Assembly (NCBI GenBank): GCA_029224185.1
Contig: CM055198.1
Location: 1,116,001 to 1,180,000 of the forward strand
DNA: 64,000 nucleotides
Reading direction: 5' to 3'
From: Karalla daura
Lineage: Eukaryota > Chordata > Actinopteri > Chaetodontiformes > Leiognathidae
A program made the translations under genes and the position numbers. A model generated the notes under the pieces. The model worked only from the letters and a program-made list of their open reading frames with translations. It was not told the DNA's origin and searched no databases. This document shows, piece by piece, positions 1 through 11,479 of the stretch (the stretch's first letter is position 1; the number at the start of each line of letters is the position of its first letter).

Positions 1-189
1 GCCAGGGCTTTGTATATGTGTGGACGTTGTGACACCATGAAAGGCTGTGTCCCAGGGCCCGTTTCAGGCAGCAGGCTCAACAAAGTCCGACTATGTTTGT
101 GGATTGAGGCTTGACATAGCCTGTGTAAGAATCTCGAGGTAACCGGTTTCAGAACACCGGCTTTCCTAGTTCAATCAAGTCCAACTATG
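1..189. other. unassigned sequence
   Basis: No open frame or recognised repeat is visible. It leads into a dispersed repeat that starts near 190, so it may be the outer part of the same unit. Confidence 0.3.
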
Positions 190-1358
190 TTCAGTTCAAG
201 CTGTGCATGACTGTCACAAATATCCACTCTGCAATTTTTCTAAAAACTGCCAGGAACAACACTCAAAACCCCTCCGTTATCAGCCACCCAGCTTGGGTTG
301 TGGAGCTACGAAACATGTGAAGCATCACATGGTTCTTTAAAGTTGGCAAAAAAATTGGGAAAAAACACTTTTGTTTTACAGGGCCCCTCTTGAAGAGATT
401 TTGATCTACAATTAATGTATTTCTGTTTAGTTTTGACCATGGGTGCAAGACATTTTTTGTGCATCTGGACAAAGTCGATGAAAATCCAAAGTTTCATCTT
501 TCTATTCCATAAAAACCCTTATGTGGAGGGTCATTTGAAAATTTCTAGTTGGTGCTGTAGAGACATTTAGCCATGCCCATTGACTAGGCCATTACCTGGC
601 TGTTCATATGATATGTGTGAGCCAGGTCCATGTAGTTATGAACAAAACTAGACACAATGAGACTGGAGCTTGGCTCTTTGCATTAAGGTGACAAGTAATT
701 TCATATATAGGTAATTGGTTATTGTAATGATGACCATCAAAACTGTTTTTGTTTAAAGACAACCCACTCCTAGGTATAGATTCATAAAAATGGAAATCAA
801 AAATGTAACAGGTATTAGTTCAGATATAAAGTGACAACACAGCAATATAGGTAACTATTACAGGATTACAAAAAAGAAACTTGTAATCAGTACCTTCTAT
901 TGTAATGTACCTTTTCTTTTACCATAAGTGACTTTTACTTTCAATATTTTTCCAATGTGGGCCCATCGACGTAAGCGAATGGTGCAGTGGCGATTGGTGC
1001 AGCCGTTGCAGGCTTAGCACACACACACAAACACACACACACACAGACAACATAGGCACAACTCCTGGTTTTGTAAATGTGAGTGAATGATAACAAAGAT
1101 GGCAGTCTCTATATGGGATGTAGCAGTGAACATGGCGATGACATCTCAGTCCACAGGGCCAAGCAGCAAAATCACCAAGGAACGAGCAGAACTGTCTGTT
1201 ACAAAAATCCGCTTCAGCTAAACACAAATTATCGTACATTCAGCCTTGAAATCAAACGCTATTTCGGGTGGAATTAGCTCATTTTAGCTCCGGACAAAGC
1301 TTATTGCTAAAACGAATACAAGCACACACTAGCTAGCAGGTCGCTATCTGCATTACAC
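190..1358. repeat. dispersed repeats, copy 1, left part
   Basis: Two repeat families lie side by side. Positions 190-605 closely match 4815-5205, including the shared run around the words for 'cccttatgtggagggtcat' and the segment ending near 605. Positions 640-1300 match 22795-23420, including the CA tract and the stretch after it. Neither family has a recognisable coding region; short frames here are chance. The right part of this copy resumes at 3913, after a Harbinger insertion. I cannot assign either repeat to a named family by eye. Confidence 0.75.
1021..1046. repeat. CA microsatellite
   Basis: Short imperfect (CA)n tract inside the dispersed repeat. The same position in the second copy (23050-23122) is expanded to about 70 bp. 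Confidence 0.9.
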
Positions 1359-1528
1359 TTAGGGCCTGATTTATTAAGATCCCAGATAAGGGGCGCAAAA
1401 TTGCGTGCTCCTGGTAAGATTTTGCGTGCTTGGTTTGCGTGCGTTTTGCGGGTGAAATTGCCGCAGTGACAACAGGTGCAAACGGCAGTATTTAAATGAG
1501 ACGTTTGCACGCTGTCAGCCTTTTCATC

Positions 1529-2518
1529 ATGGCGAATGCAGAAGAAAACCGAAAGCGCAAAAACAAACTCAATTCCATTGAGTTGGAAGTCCTTGTCACG
1601 GAGGCAAACAAGCACATGACCGACCTCCAACAGAGGAACCTAAATATTACAAAATGAAATTTGATATGGAGTGAGATCTGTGGCAAAGTGAACGCTGTCG
1701 GGAAAACAAATAGAACAGTGGATGAGGTGAAAAGAAGGTGGCAGGACCTGAGGCAGAGAACAAAGGAAAAAATATCTTTTAATAAAAGCTCTGCAATCAA
1801 GATGGGCGGAGGGCCGGCGGAAGAAATTCCACTCACTCCTGCTGAGCAGCAGGTCCAGCTTTCCCTCTGTGAAGAACAGATAAGTGGCGTCAATAGATTT
1901 GACACACTAGAGTTCACAGCAGAACCAAGTAAACGCACAGTTAAGGCACACCAATGTAGGCTGCATGTAAAGTTTACTTTACATTTACTTTTTCCCAGAT
2001 CATAAGTAAATGTACAGCCCATAACAATGTTTAATTAATTAATTAAAATAAAATAGTTAACGAAAAAAAAACTAACAAAAATGTCTTTTTTTTTAGATTT
2101 ATCACCACTGCCATCACCACCTTGCTTCATAAATCTGCCCCCACCACCTCACGTGGGGCATCAAAGCCAGTCTCAGGCGTTGGACATTGATGACATGTTG
2201 CTGGCAGAGCAAAAGAAACAGTCTGCTGCTGTCACCGAAGGGCTCCCGGCGATTGCCCAAGAGGTGCGCGCAGTGGCCGGTGTAGGCCGTGCGCTCCGAC
2301 GGGATACTCGGGCCATTGCTGCGCACACCGGGCAGCTGGTCAGCGCAGTGTCTGACCTAACGATGGCCATAAATTCCCTGGCAAGAGGAGTGGAAGCTGC
2401 GGTGCAGGCAGTGACCATTTCAACCAGCGTGAGAGCAGAGGGACAGGCAGGCAGGAACGGCAGATGGAGGACCGGAGAGCGCAGCACCAGCGCGCAAGCT
2501 GCCTCAAAGGAAAAGTAA
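1529..2518 (+). pseudogene. Harbinger Myb/SANT-like DNA-binding protein
   Basis: In Harbinger elements this accessory protein binds the transposon ends and helps bring the transposase into the nucleus. The first exon starts at the ATG at 1529 and encodes a basic leader followed by a Myb/SANT-like trihelix region. After an in-frame TGA at about 1654 the frame reads on through conserved aromatic and basic positions (WSEIC near 1669, RRWQDL near 1736) to a GGG...LTPAEQ motif typical of NAIF1-like proteins. A second exon begins after a pyrimidine-rich tract and AG at about 2095 and runs to the TAA at 2516-2518, ending in an amphipathic, Ala-rich helical segment. The splice donor was not fixed. 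The premature stop makes this a probable pseudogene. Confidence 0.8.
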
Positions 2519-2730
2519 TGTTAATAATGTGTTTCATGCCAAAAAAGAGCATAAAATACAGCCACAGATTTGTTATATTGACAACCGTTATTATTTTGTT
2601 TGGATTTGAGATTTTCTTCTGTTTTTTTGTGTTTGTAAAATGTTTAATCACATTCGCCGTGCGTAAAATCTGATTTCCTCTTATCCATTCTGTTTTTGTT
2701 TCAAAGAAAATAAAACACACCATAAAGAGC

Positions 2731-3745
2731 TCACAGAAAATGACTCCGAATCAAATCTTGTCGAGTCTGTACTCCTGCAGCGTTGTCTTCTTGCACAACT
2801 GGAGGTTGGTTTTCCTCCGGCTCAACTTCATGTGCATCCCGCTCCAATCCATTGTGTACAGCAATGTTGTGGAGAATACAACAGACCACTATGATTTGGG
2901 CCACCTTTTTTGGGCTGTACAGCAGTGCTCCTCCTGTGCAGTCCAAGCACCTGAACCTGCTTTTGAGCACTCCGAACGTGCGCTCTGCAATGTTCCGTGT
3001 CGTATATGGGCCATGTTGTACCGGTTTTCCAGAGTGGAGGGGTTGAGTACTGGAGTCAGGAGCAAGGGATAGAGAGGAAATGCGCTGTCACCTTTGGAAT
3101 GCATAAAAATACATAATTTACACATAATACAAAATGTTGTTCAGTAAGATAAAATATTTATTAGCGTAGGAAATAGAAATTATACTCACCCAACAGCCAG
3201 CCATCACCATACTCACCATCTCTCAACTTACTAAATATGGAGCTGTTTTTCAGAATGAATGAGTCGTGCACCGACCCAGGATATTTAGCCACAACATTGG
3301 TGATAACTCCTCTGGAGTCACAAATTACTTGGATATTTAATGAGTGGCTGTGTTTGCGATTCCTGTAAATGTGCTCAGTGTTTGGGGGGGGGCAATTTGC
3401 ACATGTGTACAATCAACCGCACCGATTACTCTGGGGAAGTGAGCAAATGCATAAAACCCTTGTTTGGTTTCATTCAGTGCTTCCCGTGTGGATGGAAATT
3501 TTATATACTTGCCCGTTCTGCGTAGCAGGGCAGTTAAGACATCAGAGAGAATGCCCGATAAACTGCCTGACACCCCAGCAGATATTGCAACAATGCGCTG
3601 GAATGAACCTGATGCCATAAAGTGGAGAGCAGCCAGAAGTTTGGTTATATTTGATAAATCGTTTCACGTGTGCTAATATTTCCAATCTGCATATTCTCCT
3701 CCCAGGATTTTGCACATACGAGCAGGAACACCCCATATTGCATAT
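2731..3745 (-). pseudogene. Harbinger transposase, HARBI1-type DDE nuclease
   Basis: This is the DDE nuclease that cuts and reinserts the element. Reading on the minus strand, an N-terminal helical part (SGSFQRIV near 3610) leads to VIGAVDCTHV (first catalytic Asp, near 3420). The frame then shifts in a run of C on this strand (plus-strand G run at about 3383-3390) and continues with NVVAKYPGSVHDSFIL, which holds the second Asp. A canonical GT-AG intron of 98 bp (3092-3189) joins in frame to the family's LLGDS/YPL motif. The C-terminal part ends near 2731. One clear frameshift inactivates this copy. The gene faces the Myb-like gene tail to tail. Confidence 0.85.
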
Positions 3746-3912
3746 GCATTAAGGCCAAGGTGCTAAATGGACAGCGCCTGCAATTTTCCTCACTTAGAGG
3801 ACGCAACCCACCGTGCGCAACGTTCGTAAATCAGCTTGCACATTCTTTTACGGGTGACAGCGAGTTTGCACACGATTTTATACAAGCAAAGCTTTAGTAA
3901 ATCAGGCCCTTA

Positions 3913-4160
3913 GTCTCTTCACACCTTTTGCAAGTTATACAGCAGTTGAATATAAGAGCACGAGTCGTTGACCTGCAAACCTTAGCTCTTCGCCTGCACA
4001 TCTCCAACTTACTACTCGTCACACTCATGGGATACCGGTCAAGAGTGGACTTTAGACTTTAAACCTTCTTTTATTAATCCCTTTGAGATGCTCCCTCAGG
4101 GAAATGTACGTTTCCAGTAGTGTAAGATCAATAATGACCAATAGAATCTTAGAAATATTA
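3913..4160. repeat. dispersed repeat, copy 1, right part
   Basis: The sequence from about 3920 matches 23452-23690 in the second copy, ending near the shared run at 4115-4150. It is the continuation of the repeat split by the Harbinger insertion. Confidence 0.75.
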
Positions 4161-4814
4161 CATATATAAAATATATACAACAGAAATGAATGATAAACAG
4201 TATTAACAGTGTGGTAATAAAACAATAAATATATATTGCAAGTGGTGGAACAAGCAGTGTTTTTAAAGGATCCAAGCACCCTTTATCGTAGCAATATGTG
4301 ACATATCTATCTATCTAAATAGGTGGTAGATATTCCTTTTTATGTACCTATGTATACATGCATATAAATGTTTTCAGATGTTTCTTAATTTTTTAATGCT
4401 TTAAACAATGTGAATATTACTTTAACTGCCACAATCTGCCTCTGCATCATACATCCATGCTCTGCATCATATATCATAATATTCTATTACTTTAAGCCCA
4501 ATTTGAACATCAATATACCCCACCAATGTGTCCTGTGTTATGTCTATATGTATGATGTTTGCAGGAAAAAAATCATGAAAATCAATAAAGTATTCAGTGA
4601 GTTAAATGCCTGTCAAACAGACAACAGTCGAGCAGGTGACCTTTGCAAGATGGCTCCTCTGTGCCAATAGGCAGTAGTGGTAGATGCGGCGTATCCTGTG
4701 TATGTCTATGGCCTCCTTGCCCCTCCCAAAATGGTGACGTGCTAACTTTCCGTGTCCTTCCAAGGAGCGAAAATACGACTTTAAGTCGATCTAACACATG
4801 ATCTGGATCTATGA
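4161..4814. other. AT-rich unassigned sequence
   Basis: AT-rich with no credible frame. It joins two dispersed-repeat copies. Confidence 0.4.
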
Positions 4815-5205
4815 CAAATTCTGACACCATGTGGAAGCCTGTGCATAACTGCCACATAGATACTCGGCAGATTTTCTAAAAACTGCTAGAAAAGACACTG
4901 AGAAGGACTCGGCTGTTAGCCGCATTGTTGACAAGGGTCATGTGACTGTGCTACGTTCAAAGACATTGGGGAATTCAATGCTTTATTTTACAGCGCCACC
5001 ATGAAGAGATTTTAATCTAAAATTAATGTATTCCTGTTCAATTTTGACCATTGGTGCAGGAGACTTTTTTGTGCATCTGGACACAGTCTATAAAAATACA
5101 AAGTTTCATAAAAACCCTTATGTGGAGGGTCATTTGAAAATTTCTAGTTGGCGCAGTCGAAACATTTAGCCACGCCCATTGACTAGGCCATTACTGGCTG
5201 TTCAG
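4815..5205. repeat. dispersed repeat, second copy of the 190-605 unit
   Basis: Aligns by eye with 190-605 over nearly its whole length, with substitutions and small indels. A shorter related piece is present at 23690-23850. Confidence 0.8.
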
Positions 5206-7084
5206 GCATCCAAATATGTCCAGCAATTTTGAATTTTCTACGATGAAGCACCTGCCCACAAGGCCATTTCAAAATTTTGATGACAAATAGTCAAACTTTG
5301 TCATGTGCTAGTTTCCAAGCCAATTGAGAAAATCAAATTCTATTAATTCAAATAAATGATCTGTGCCAAATTTGAAGCCAATTGGGTTAACCCACTCGGA
5401 GGAGATATGTTTGAAATCTGAAAATTCAAATCAAAATGACCGACTTCCTGTCGGGTTATGGTAATCATGTCAAGAGACTTTTTTGTGTATCTCTTTATGA
5501 TGCATTTACATACTGATTTACTACTGGTCAGTGAGGAAAAAAATCCTCACTGACCAGATTTCAAGGTGGCGCTATAGTGCAACTGTACCCCGTGCACTTT
5601 GAACAACTTCAAAATATACAATTTTTTGCCAATCCCAATGGGCATGTTGAAAATGGTGCATTTTCAAGAATGTTCAGGCCCTCAAAAAAGCAACTACTTG
5701 TCCCTGTGATTCAGGTAATGAACCATCTCTCTCCTATGGCTATGGCTACTTTGGCTACAGCTACACCCCTTGACATAGCGAAATTATTTTCATAACTTTT
5801 GATCACAATGCCATTAAGGTGATCTTATTCAATATATTGAGTAGTAATTCTCAAGCAATTTTCAAGCTTCTTTGACAAAGTGTTGGCCCGGAAAAGCATT
5901 TTGAAATATTGACGATGAATAAAAAAACCTTGTCATGCTCTAGTGGTCACGCCCTTTGACTGTACGTAAAATTTTCTCAGCGTGGTCCATAGATGATTTG
6001 TACCAAATTCGAAGCCAATTGGGTTAACCCCATAAGAGGGGATGTTTTTAAAATTCAAATCAAAATGGCTGACTTCCTGTTGGGTTACGGCCATCATGTC
6101 AAGAGACTTTTTTGTATATCTCTTCAGGACGTATCTGTATAACAATTCTTATTTGCTTGTGACAACGTTTAAATAAATCCTTATGGGAATTGGTCAACAT
6201 TTCTTGGTGGCGCTATTTTTGCATTTTGGGCCCCTATGGGCTGTGCCCCTATCATGTGTCAGAGCCCTCTGTTCTCAATAAGTGTACCAATTTTCATGTT
6301 CATAGGAGTTCTTTAAAGCTGACACAAAGCCACTTGCAATACATGGCGAAGGATTGCAATTTATGCTCGCCACACCGATACCATTGGCGTTAGGTTCACT
6401 GCCTATGTAATGTAGCTTCACCAACTTGTTCTGCATGTATTGCAAGTGGACTGAAGTTGATGTGTTCAATTATGTTGGAGTACTACATGTAAGTGTAAAA
6501 CCTGATTACTTCCTGTCACCACTGGGTGAGGTTGGAAGTTAATATATCACGCTATTCAGGATGAAGCACTCATGTCCAGCAAGTTTCAAGCTGCCATGAT
6601 CAAGTATGTGGGCGTGAGAGCTGTTCAAAGTGAAAGAGTGTGAAAAAAGAAAACACCAACTTTTGACACATCATAGCAACCACGCCCTTTGACTTATAGA
6701 AGTTCTTTTGATCAGTGTTGTTCACCATAATCTGTGGATGATCTGTACCTCATTTGAAGTCAATCAGGCAAAAGCCCTTGGAACAGCTCCTTGTGTTCTA
6801 TAAACCCACCAATTTTCATCCATTTAAGTGAAACTCAGAAGTGGGGCTTTCCGTTTCAAATTTTCTAGGTGGCGCTATTGCACAATTTTGCCCTGTGCAT
6901 TTTGAACAACTTCAAAAGATGCAATTTTTTGCCGATCCAAATGTGCATGCCAAAAATGGTTTGTTTTCAAGCATGTTCAGGCACCCAAAAATGCAATTAC
7001 TTTTTTCAGAGAATCATAATAATAATAATAAAAAAGAAACAGCAGAGTTTTAATAGGGTTCTCGTAACATCGTTGCTTGGACGT
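5206..7084. repeat. unclassified interspersed repeat with internal duplication
   Basis: No coding. The stretch at about 5565-5690 (beginning 'ggtggcgctat') is repeated at about 6868-7000, and both hold the same word order around a short phrase describing 'gaacaacttcaaaa'. Positions 5380-5470 and 6020-6115 are also related. A short AAT tract lies at 7017-7031. This sounds like a familiar fish interspersed repeat, but I cannot name it. Confidence 0.65.
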
Positions 7085-7990
7085 TAAATATAGCTGCAAG
7101 CAGCAATACAGGGTCCAAGCAGGCCATACGTCAAACCATTGACTGTATATTGGTAAAAAATCAAAGCGTAAGGAGTGACACATGAAGCAATGTGGGGCAA
7201 GGCACAAAGTCGTTGATTTACAGTGACCCCTTGTGGCTGAATGACACCATTTTGATTCTGCAGACTAAGGAAAGGTTCTTGAAATGTGGGACAAAATTTG
7301 GTTTCATTGCACCAAAGCATGCCCGAAATATGCGTTGGCGTGCTATTTGGTGCCTTTCCTGCCAATTTTGATTGGCTGTAGCAGGCAAACAGATTCAAAT
7401 TTGAAAAAGCCACTGAGTACCTTTTGTGTGGATCAGTCTGGAGATTTTCATGCAAATCGGACAAATTTTGCGGCCGCTGACAATGTTAATTGGCTTTGAA
7501 CAAATTCCAATATGGCGCTCGACTGAAATATGGTAGGGTTGACATCGTAGGGTCCTTTGAGCTCAGCATGATCCGAGGATTGCAATGGTGCCTGTTTTTT
7601 GAGGATCGGTCATATGGGTCAAAAGTTACAAGCAAAAACGCAGTATTACCAAAGACATTGCACCCTAGTGGCCAAATGACACCAAACTGATCATGCAGAT
7701 TCAGGAAAAGGTCATGTAGACTTCGACAAAAGTTGGTTTCATTGCACCAAAGCATTCCCCAGATGTGAGTTGGCGTGATATTTGGCACCTATCCTGCCAA
7801 TTTCGATTGGCTGTCGCAGCCAAACAGATTCCATGATCGAAATGGTAGAAATCGAAATAGTAACTTTTGTGTGGATTGGTCTCAATGTTATGTGTGGAGA
7901 GGTTTCGTGTGAATCGGACAAAATTTGCTAACCCTAACCCTAACCCAAACAGATTCAAACTTGAAAACGCCACTACATGACTTTTGTCTG
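7085..7990. repeat. interspersed repeat made of two diverged halves
   Basis: Positions 7203-7470 and 7661-7930 are diverged copies of each other, offset by about 455 bp, each ending in the same 'aatcggacaaa' phrase. The left edge holds GCTGCAAGCAGC, a 12-bp inverted word that also marks related repeats near 21785 and 35760. Confidence 0.65.
7928..7946. repeat. short telomere-like TAACCC tract
   Basis: Three tandem TAACCC units inside an interspersed repeat. Too short to be functional telomere. Confidence 0.8.
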
Positions 7991-8079
7991 AATTAGTCTG
8001 GAGATAATCTAAGATGATGAAATTCTGATGGTGTTTTGCCTTATTTTTGTTGTTAATTATGTGTTGTTCGTATACAGTG

Positions 8080-9190
8080 GGCAGCCTACCTTTCTCCGGT
8101 TGAGAACCATGGCCTCGGACTTGGAGGTGCTGATTCTCATCCTAACTGCTTCACACTCGGCTGCAAAAATTCTGTCCATAAAGATAATGAACAGAAACGG
8201 TGACAAAGGGCAGCCCTGTCAGAGGCCTACATGCACTGGGAACAGGTCTGACTTACTGCCGGCAATGCAAACCGAGCTCCAGCAGCAGTCATACAGTGAC
8301 CGCACGGCCCTCAGTAGATGGCCCTCGACCCCGTACTCCCGGAGTACCCCCCACAGAACACCACGAGGGACACAGAAAGCTTTCCCCAAGTCCACAAAAC
8401 ACATGTGGACTGTGGGCAAACTCCCAGGAACCCTCGAGCACCCTGTGGAGGGTATAGAGCTGGTCCGGTGTTCCACGGCTGGGACGGAAACCACTTTGTT
8501 CCTCCTGGATCCGAGGTTCGACTATTGGCCGAACTCTCCTCTCCAGTACCCTCAAATAGACTTTCCCCCAATAGCTGGAACACACCCTCCAGTCCCCCTT
8601 TTAAAAGAGGGACCACCACCCCGGTCTGCACTCCAGGGGCACTGTTCCTGACTGCCATGTGATGTCGCAGAGGCGTGTCAACCAGGATAGCCCTACAACA
8701 TCCAGAGACTTCAGATACTCAGGTTCGGATCTCATCCACTCCTGGAGCCTTGCTTGCACTGGGCAGCTTCCAAACTACCTCAGTGACTTCGGCTTGGGTG
8801 ATGAATGAGTCAACCTTTGGGTCCTCAGCCTCTGCTTCTTCTAAGGAAGGCGTGTCGGTGGGATTGCGGAGATCCTGGAAGTATTCCTTCCACCGCCCGA
8901 CAATGTCTCCAGTCGAGGTCAACAGCTCCCCACTCCCCCATTCCCCACCAGTTGATTTTACCTCTGCTGCCTACTTGTCCTCCGTCAACTGTCTGGCTGC
9001 CAATCCCACACTTGGGGTGACCGCTCGGTACATCACACTCCGGTTGGAGCACTTTCCAGTATTCCTTCCAGGGACTCCAAGAAGTCTGGGTATTCTGCAC
9101 TGCTGACCAGCCTGTGGACCTGCCACCTGCAGAGCGAATGACTGAGGTCAGGTGCAATGTGACCGACGGACCAATCCCAGGGCAACAAGT
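8080..9190 (-). pseudogene. Rex3 (RTE-clade) LINE fragment
   Basis: Read on the minus strand this is a broken endonuclease/reverse-transcriptase polyprotein. A short piece of the endonuclease (about 9110-9050) is followed, after a deletion, by the pre-RT segment containing DIVGRWKEYFQDL and ITQAEVTEVVWKL (about 8922-8720). Then come RT blocks (YWGKVYLRVLERR, GFRPSRGT, HMCFVDLGKAF, GLRQGCPLSP region) and a jump to the segment past the catalytic FADD motif. The RT active site is therefore missing. The plus-strand stretch at 8198-8218 and the one near 8620-8638 look like the standard primer sites I remember for Rex3, which supports the family name. Several frameshifts are present. Confidence 0.85.
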
Positions 9191-9540
9191 CTGGTTTATA
9201 TTCCTGATAGGAGCAAACATCATCTCACTACAGCCAAATATTTACCACTTATGTACTGAAGTCTAACCCTAATCTTAACTGTTATCAAAACATATGGCAT
9301 ATACGGTCTGAGCAGGGACGCCCAGATCTCCCTTTCCCTGGACCCTTCGTCCAGCCTTTCAGTGGATGATCCCAAGGCCAGCTGAGCAGCATACTGAGTG
9401 TGTCCAAATGCTTAACTTTGCATGACAGGACATAAACAGAGACAGCACCACCACATGCCGCAAACAGGGAGTAGCTGCTGTCACTGTTGTGACAGTTAAT
9501 TAGCGTAGCGTTATTTTGCACGGAAGGAAGAAAAAAGTAA
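9191..9540. other. unassigned sequence
   Basis: No frame or repeat recognised between the Rex3 and hAT relics. It may contain the hAT 5' region. Confidence 0.35.
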
Positions 9541-10490
9541 AAACAGCCGAATGCAATTGTGTAATGCAAGTGTCTCAAGAGGTGGCAGCAGCACTGGACA
9601 TTTCAACATCACAAACTTGATAAAGCATTTGCAAAAGCAAATGAGTATGATGACTTTTTGCTGTCAAAAAGTGCTAAGAAGAAAAGCAAGCCATGACAAC
9701 AGTCATTGCAGGAAACAAAACTGAAGTGTGAGAAACTCCCCCCAGAGAGCAACAAAGCAAAGGTGATAACAGCAAAAGTCATAAAATTTATTTTGTTAGA
9801 TGAGCAACCACTAAACGTGGTCAAAAATGAGGGTTTCGACGTTTTGCTGGAATTTCATTGCTGATATGGCCATCCCAAAATGTCTGGACACTGACACGGC
9901 TAGTTTAACAACTGACATCTGGATCTCAAGTGTGTGTCCAATGTCCCTATTAAGTCTGGCAGCACAGTGGATAGACTTTAGACCAGACTAGGTTTCCACT
10001 GCAAAAACAGTGCTGCAGGCTAAGCAGGTCCGTGGCTCACACACAAGAAGCAGGTCCGTGGTTCACATCGCCACCGCGACTGACTCTCTGATTTAGGCAC
10101 TGCTGTCGCAGTGTGCTGTGAGTGATGCAGTTGTTGTCGGCAGAAAAATTGCGGGTCACTTCAAACAATCACCTCTTGCATATTCACACTTAGAGGACAT
10201 TCAAGTGGATCTGAACATGCCACCCAGTTGTCTCCAGCAAGATGTATGAACGAGGTGGAACAATAAATATAACATCATCCAGAGCCTCATTGCACAAAAA
10301 TGAGCCCTGTGTGCATATACAGAGTACAACCTGCCAGCCACACTGACTGCAAGCCAGTTGGGGGCGACTGGAAAAGACTATTGCTGCTCTTGCTCTTTTT
10401 GAGCAAAAGGAGCTTTTAAACTCTTTTTGAGAGAGATGAGTGCTTCATCTGCATCTGCATCTGATGTCATCCCTGTTGTGAGAGTCCTTA
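9541..10490 (+). pseudogene. hAT transposase relic (ZBED-like)
   Basis: No long frame survives, but conserved blocks appear in order in shifting plus-strand frames. A BED-finger end (HEYDDFLLSK-like, about 9635-9670) comes first, then LLDEQPLNVVKNEGF (about 9795-9835) and TTDIW (about 9910). A region resembling SPMSLLSLAAQWID (about 9935-9975) follows, and then TRWNNKYNIIQSLI (about 10252-10300). The run ends in LPATLTASQ and a Ser-rich segment near 10440. These are known landmarks of hAT transposases related to ZBED proteins. Multiple stops and indels make it non-functional. Terminal inverted repeats were not found. Confidence 0.72.
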
Positions 10491-11043
10491 CACAATCTCA
10501 GTCAAGAAAACAAGGCTGATGACAGAATTGTCAGTGACTTCAATATTCATATAAATATAGTCAGTGATAACTGCAGTACAGCATTCACCTCTGTAGTCGA
10601 GTCCATTGGCTTCTGTTAGCATGTTCATGAATCCTCGCACTGCTTCAATCACACCCTAGACCTTGTTGTAACTTATAGTGTTGAAATTAAAGGCCGGCAC
10701 AAGCTTGCGCGGCCCGTTTTGCGTCACTCAAAAGTTGAGACCTCGCGGCTTTGGTCGCGTCGGTCACGCATCCGCCCTGTCGAACTCGCCACACCAGTAG
10801 GTGGAGTCCGGGGGTAAAACCCCGTCGACAACCAGGGAGAGCTCATTTGACCCAAGAAGAAGAGCGGTTTGTTGCCATGGATATTATTGATGAGAGGCTT
10901 GTGGAGGCTTGTATCCTCTGTTCTGCTTCAAGTCATTTGTATACAAAATCATAAACCTTTGCAAGACGCTAAACATGTCCACAGGCAGCACAGTTGCTCC
11001 TGGGTTGTTTGTGACAGAAAATGTACAAGAAAATGGCTGTTGC

Positions 11044-11395
11044 ATTGTAGCAGAACAGGTGAGAATGCTTAGGAATGTGTAATTATCATCCTAAAAGAAA
11101 TGCTGCATGAGCCCAACCCTGGCTCATCCCTTGGTGGTTCTGGGGGATAGCTGTTGCATTGTAGCAGAACAGGTGAGAATGCTCAGGAATGTGTAATTAT
11201 CATCCTAAAAGAAATGCTGCATGAGCCAAACCCTGGCTCATCCCATGGTGGTTCTGGGGGATAGCTGTCGCATTGTCGTAGAACAGGTGAGAATGCTCAG
11301 GGAATGCTCAGGGAACGCTCAGGAAATGCTCAGGGAATGTGTAGTTATCATCCTAAAAGAAATGCTGCACGAGCCCAACCCTGGCTCATTCCATG
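11044..11395. repeat. 113/114-bp tandem repeat, about 3 copies
   Basis: The phrase starting 'cattgta' recurs at 11044, 11157 and 11271. The third copy has extra short duplications of a GCTCAGGGAA unit near 11297-11335. Confidence 0.88.
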
Positions 11396-11479
11396 GTGGT
11401 TCTCGGGGTGGTTCTGTTTTTTCCACAAGTTTATTGACAGCACACACCAATTATTACACTAGTTCTGCAGACCACGTGT

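Larger units (their letters stand above)
1362..3909. mobile_element. PIF/Harbinger DNA transposon, 2548 bp
   Basis: The ends are inverted repeats of 16 bp with one mismatch (GGGCCTGATTTAYTAA), and both ends are flanked by the 3-bp duplication TTA (1359-1361 and 3910-3912). A 3-bp TWA duplication and two divergent genes, one Myb/SANT-like and one DDE transposase, are the established hallmarks of PIF/Harbinger. The element interrupts a dispersed repeat whose uninterrupted relative lies at 22795-23690. Both genes are damaged, one by an in-frame stop and the other by a frameshift, so this copy is probably no longer autonomous. The ends, duplication and both gene classes agree, so the assignment is secure. 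Confidence 0.93.

Noticed and set aside
1492..2022. 176-codon frame on the minus strand
   Set aside because: Antisense to the Harbinger Myb-like gene; no domain.
8028..8651. 207-codon plus-strand frame
   Set aside because: Antisense shadow of Rex3 reverse-transcriptase sequence.
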